A DNA stretch of 6,990 nt from an uncultured Oscillospiraceae bacterium (GTDB lineage: Bacteria; Bacillota; Clostridia; Oscillospirales; Oscillospiraceae), in the NCBI GenBank assembly GCA_904398675.1, contig CAJFPI010000235.1, forward strand, positions 1 through 6,990, in the 5' to 3' direction. Positions 6,525 through 6,990 of the stretch are shown one piece after another; within the stretch, counting starts at the first letter, position 1; every line of letters begins with the position of its first letter. The translations under genes and the position numbers were made by a program. The notes under the pieces are model-generated. The model saw nothing but the letters and a program-made list of their open reading frames with translations, searched no databases and had not been told where the DNA came from.

Positions 6525-6537
6525 GCAAAGGCTCTTT
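6506..6537. repeat. Perfect 13-6-13 inverted repeat over the XRE promoter, candidate operator
   Basis: AAAGAGCCTTTGC (6506-6518) and GCAAAGGCTCTTT (6525-6537) are perfect reverse complements. The six central bases (6519-6524) are exactly the predicted -35 hexamer of the XRE promoter, and the left arm covers most of the spacer. As the predicted transcript starts near 6489, the repeat would not be transcribed from this promoter, favouring a DNA-binding site over an RNA hairpin. A plus-strand terminator is less likely because no T-run follows beyond the stem's own TTT. Confidence 0.6.
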
Positions 6538-6768
6538 GCGCGTCTTATTTTCCCTTTCACCGAAGGATGAGACGTGCATTTGGTCAGAAAATGCCGCTAC
6601 TTTCCCACAGCTCCGCCGCGGGAGGGAAAGTCCTCGCTGCGCTCGCCGCACGTCCTGCATAGCAGGGCTTTGCGGGGCATTTGAACTCATTCAAGGCGGG
6701 CTTTGCCTCCCCGAGTTCCCTCCGCGATTTGCAGGGTTTCTTCTTGGGGAGCCTTTTCCCACAGTCGC
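6538..6768. other. Non-coding block rich in short hairpins
   Basis: No reading frame here has a ribosome site or a recognisable domain. Several foldable elements follow one another: CTTTCC/GGAAAG (6600-6605/6625-6630) enclosing CTCC/GGAG; CCTGC-ATA-GCAGG (6654-6666); and CGGGG/CCCCG (6673-6677/6709-6713) enclosing TTGAA-CTCA-TTCAA (6681-6694) and GGC/GCC (6695-6697/6705-6707), which could form a three-way junction. TTTCCCACAG occurs twice, at 6601-6610 and 6755-6764. The block ends at a strong plus-oriented terminator. It could be a structured RNA, an interspersed repeat or decayed sequence; no clear plus-strand promoter was found. Confidence 0.4.
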
Positions 6769-6806
6769 AGCGCCCCTCCGTTTTAAAACGGAGGGGCGCT
6801 CTTTTT
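6769..6806 (+). terminator. Strong intrinsic terminator, plus-oriented, with no plus gene upstream
   Basis: Bases 6769-6800 form a perfect 32-bp palindrome (AGCGCCCCTCCGTTTT and its complement), giving a 12- to 14-bp hairpin, and CTTTTT follows on the plus strand. On the minus strand the stem is followed by GCGACTGTGGG, without a T-run, so it is a poor canonical terminator for the [2Fe-2S] gene that ends 31 bp away at 6837, although the stem alone may still pause or protect that transcript's 3' end. Confidence 0.75.
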
Positions 6807-6836
6807 AATGGATTCAGATTTTCCCGGAAATGCCGC

Positions 6837-6990
6837 TTACTGGGCCTTGCCCAGCCGCTTGAGCATGGTCTTCTTCACCGCCCGCAGGATATTTTCATAG
6901 CCGGTGCAGCGGCACAGGTGGCCGGAGAGGAGCTTGCGCAGCTCGTCGTCGGTGTACTCCTTCCCGCTCTCCAGAATCTCCACAGCGGTC
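6837..6990 (-). CDS. [2Fe-2S] subunit of a molybdenum hydroxylase (xanthine dehydrogenase/CO dehydrogenase type), C-terminal part
   Basis: Reading the minus strand from the window edge, 50 residues end at TAA (6839-6837). Visible residues 23-31 are GHLCRCTGY: Cys26 and Cys28 form the CxC part of the second [2Fe-2S] site in the small subunit of xanthine dehydrogenase, CO dehydrogenase (CoxS) and nicotinate or aldehyde hydroxylases. The surrounding text (ELRKLLSGHLCRCTGYENILRAVKK) is typical of the family's C-terminal helical domain. In these complexes the subunit passes electrons between the molybdenum cofactor and FAD or another acceptor in the cytoplasm. The N-terminal plant-ferredoxin-like domain and the other cysteines lie outside the window, and the substrate cannot be inferred. 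The molybdenum subunit gene is not visible; it would lie upstream, or this could be a stand-alone or fused protein. Confidence 0.93.
   Translation of the reverse strand, partial: TAVEILESGKEYTDDELRKLLSGHLCRCTGYENILRAVKKTMLKRLGKAQ

Noticed and set aside
6620..6635. GAGGGAAAGTCC, similar to the conserved P4 start of RNase P RNA (GAGGAAAGTCC)
   Set aside because: There is an extra G, the 3' partner strand of P4 (ACAGAA... type) is missing, and the block is too short for the whole RNA.
6280..6690. 136-codon open frame on the minus strand overlapping the XRE gene
   Set aside because: Half of it is out of frame with the XRE domain, no ribosome site precedes it, and it crosses the predicted promoter.
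6601..6764. Two TTTCCCACAG copies as DnaA-box-like sites
   Set aside because: They differ from the TTATCCACA consensus at two core positions and there is no cluster, AT-rich region or dnaA/dnaN gene.
6515..6808. 97-codon open frame on the plus strand in the non-coding block
   Set aside because: It has no ribosome site, runs through the palindromes at both ends, and its composition looks non-coding; an RNA or repeat explanation is better.
1..6990. tRNA, rRNA, CRISPR array, insertion sequence or phage genes
   Set aside because: No spaced repeats, transposase or phage motifs, or cloverleaf with TTC-type loop were seen on either strand.

Overview
The window is GC-rich and looks like the chromosome of a GC-rich, low-GC-lineage Firmicute, most likely an Oscillospiraceae gut clostridium (the Flavonifractor/Lawsonibacter/Oscillibacter type). 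This rests on the YycI-like protein followed by MurA, WalJ and RlmH, on strong AGGAGG ribosome sites with Firmicute-type promoters, and on general protein character. I could not run a search, so the genus is an inference.

Layout. 1-787 (+) is the 3' part of a YycI-like membrane-anchored protein, probably the tail of a walRK-yycHI operon that begins upstream. 788-1008 is a regulatory gap with an inverted repeat, an extended -10 promoter and a leader with a terminator-like hairpin. 1009-2307 (+) is murA with a TTG start, closed by a hairpin terminator. 2406-3670 (+) is walJ (yycJ) overlapping rlmH by 37 bp, closed by a terminator. 3722-3750 is a strong extended -10 promoter driving an alpha-phosphohexomutase gene (3884-5617, +) and, 42 bp later, a small single-domain ModE-like winged-helix regulator (5660-6004, +). 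A 13-bp hairpin with T-runs on both sides ends this unit and the convergent gene. 6063-6470 (-) is an XRE-type regulator with two predicted membrane helices; its promoter has a -35 hexamer that forms the exact centre of a perfect 13-6-13 inverted repeat. 6538-6768 holds no convincing gene but is rich in short hairpins and ends at a strong plus-oriented terminator (6769-6806) with no plus gene in front of it. 6837-6990 (-) is the C-terminus of a [2Fe-2S] subunit of a molybdenum hydroxylase, cut by the window edge.

How the genes fit together. The left two thirds is cell-envelope and housekeeping work: WalRK-associated proteins, the first committed step of peptidoglycan synthesis, 23S rRNA methylation, and hexose-phosphate isomerisation feeding envelope polysaccharide. 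The right end changes theme: a ModE-like regulator, a membrane-linked XRE regulator and a molybdo-flavo-type iron-sulfur subunit lie within 1.2 kb of each other. No large undescribed system is visible. The best leads are the promoter-centred palindrome of the XRE gene and the structured block with an orphan terminator next to it.
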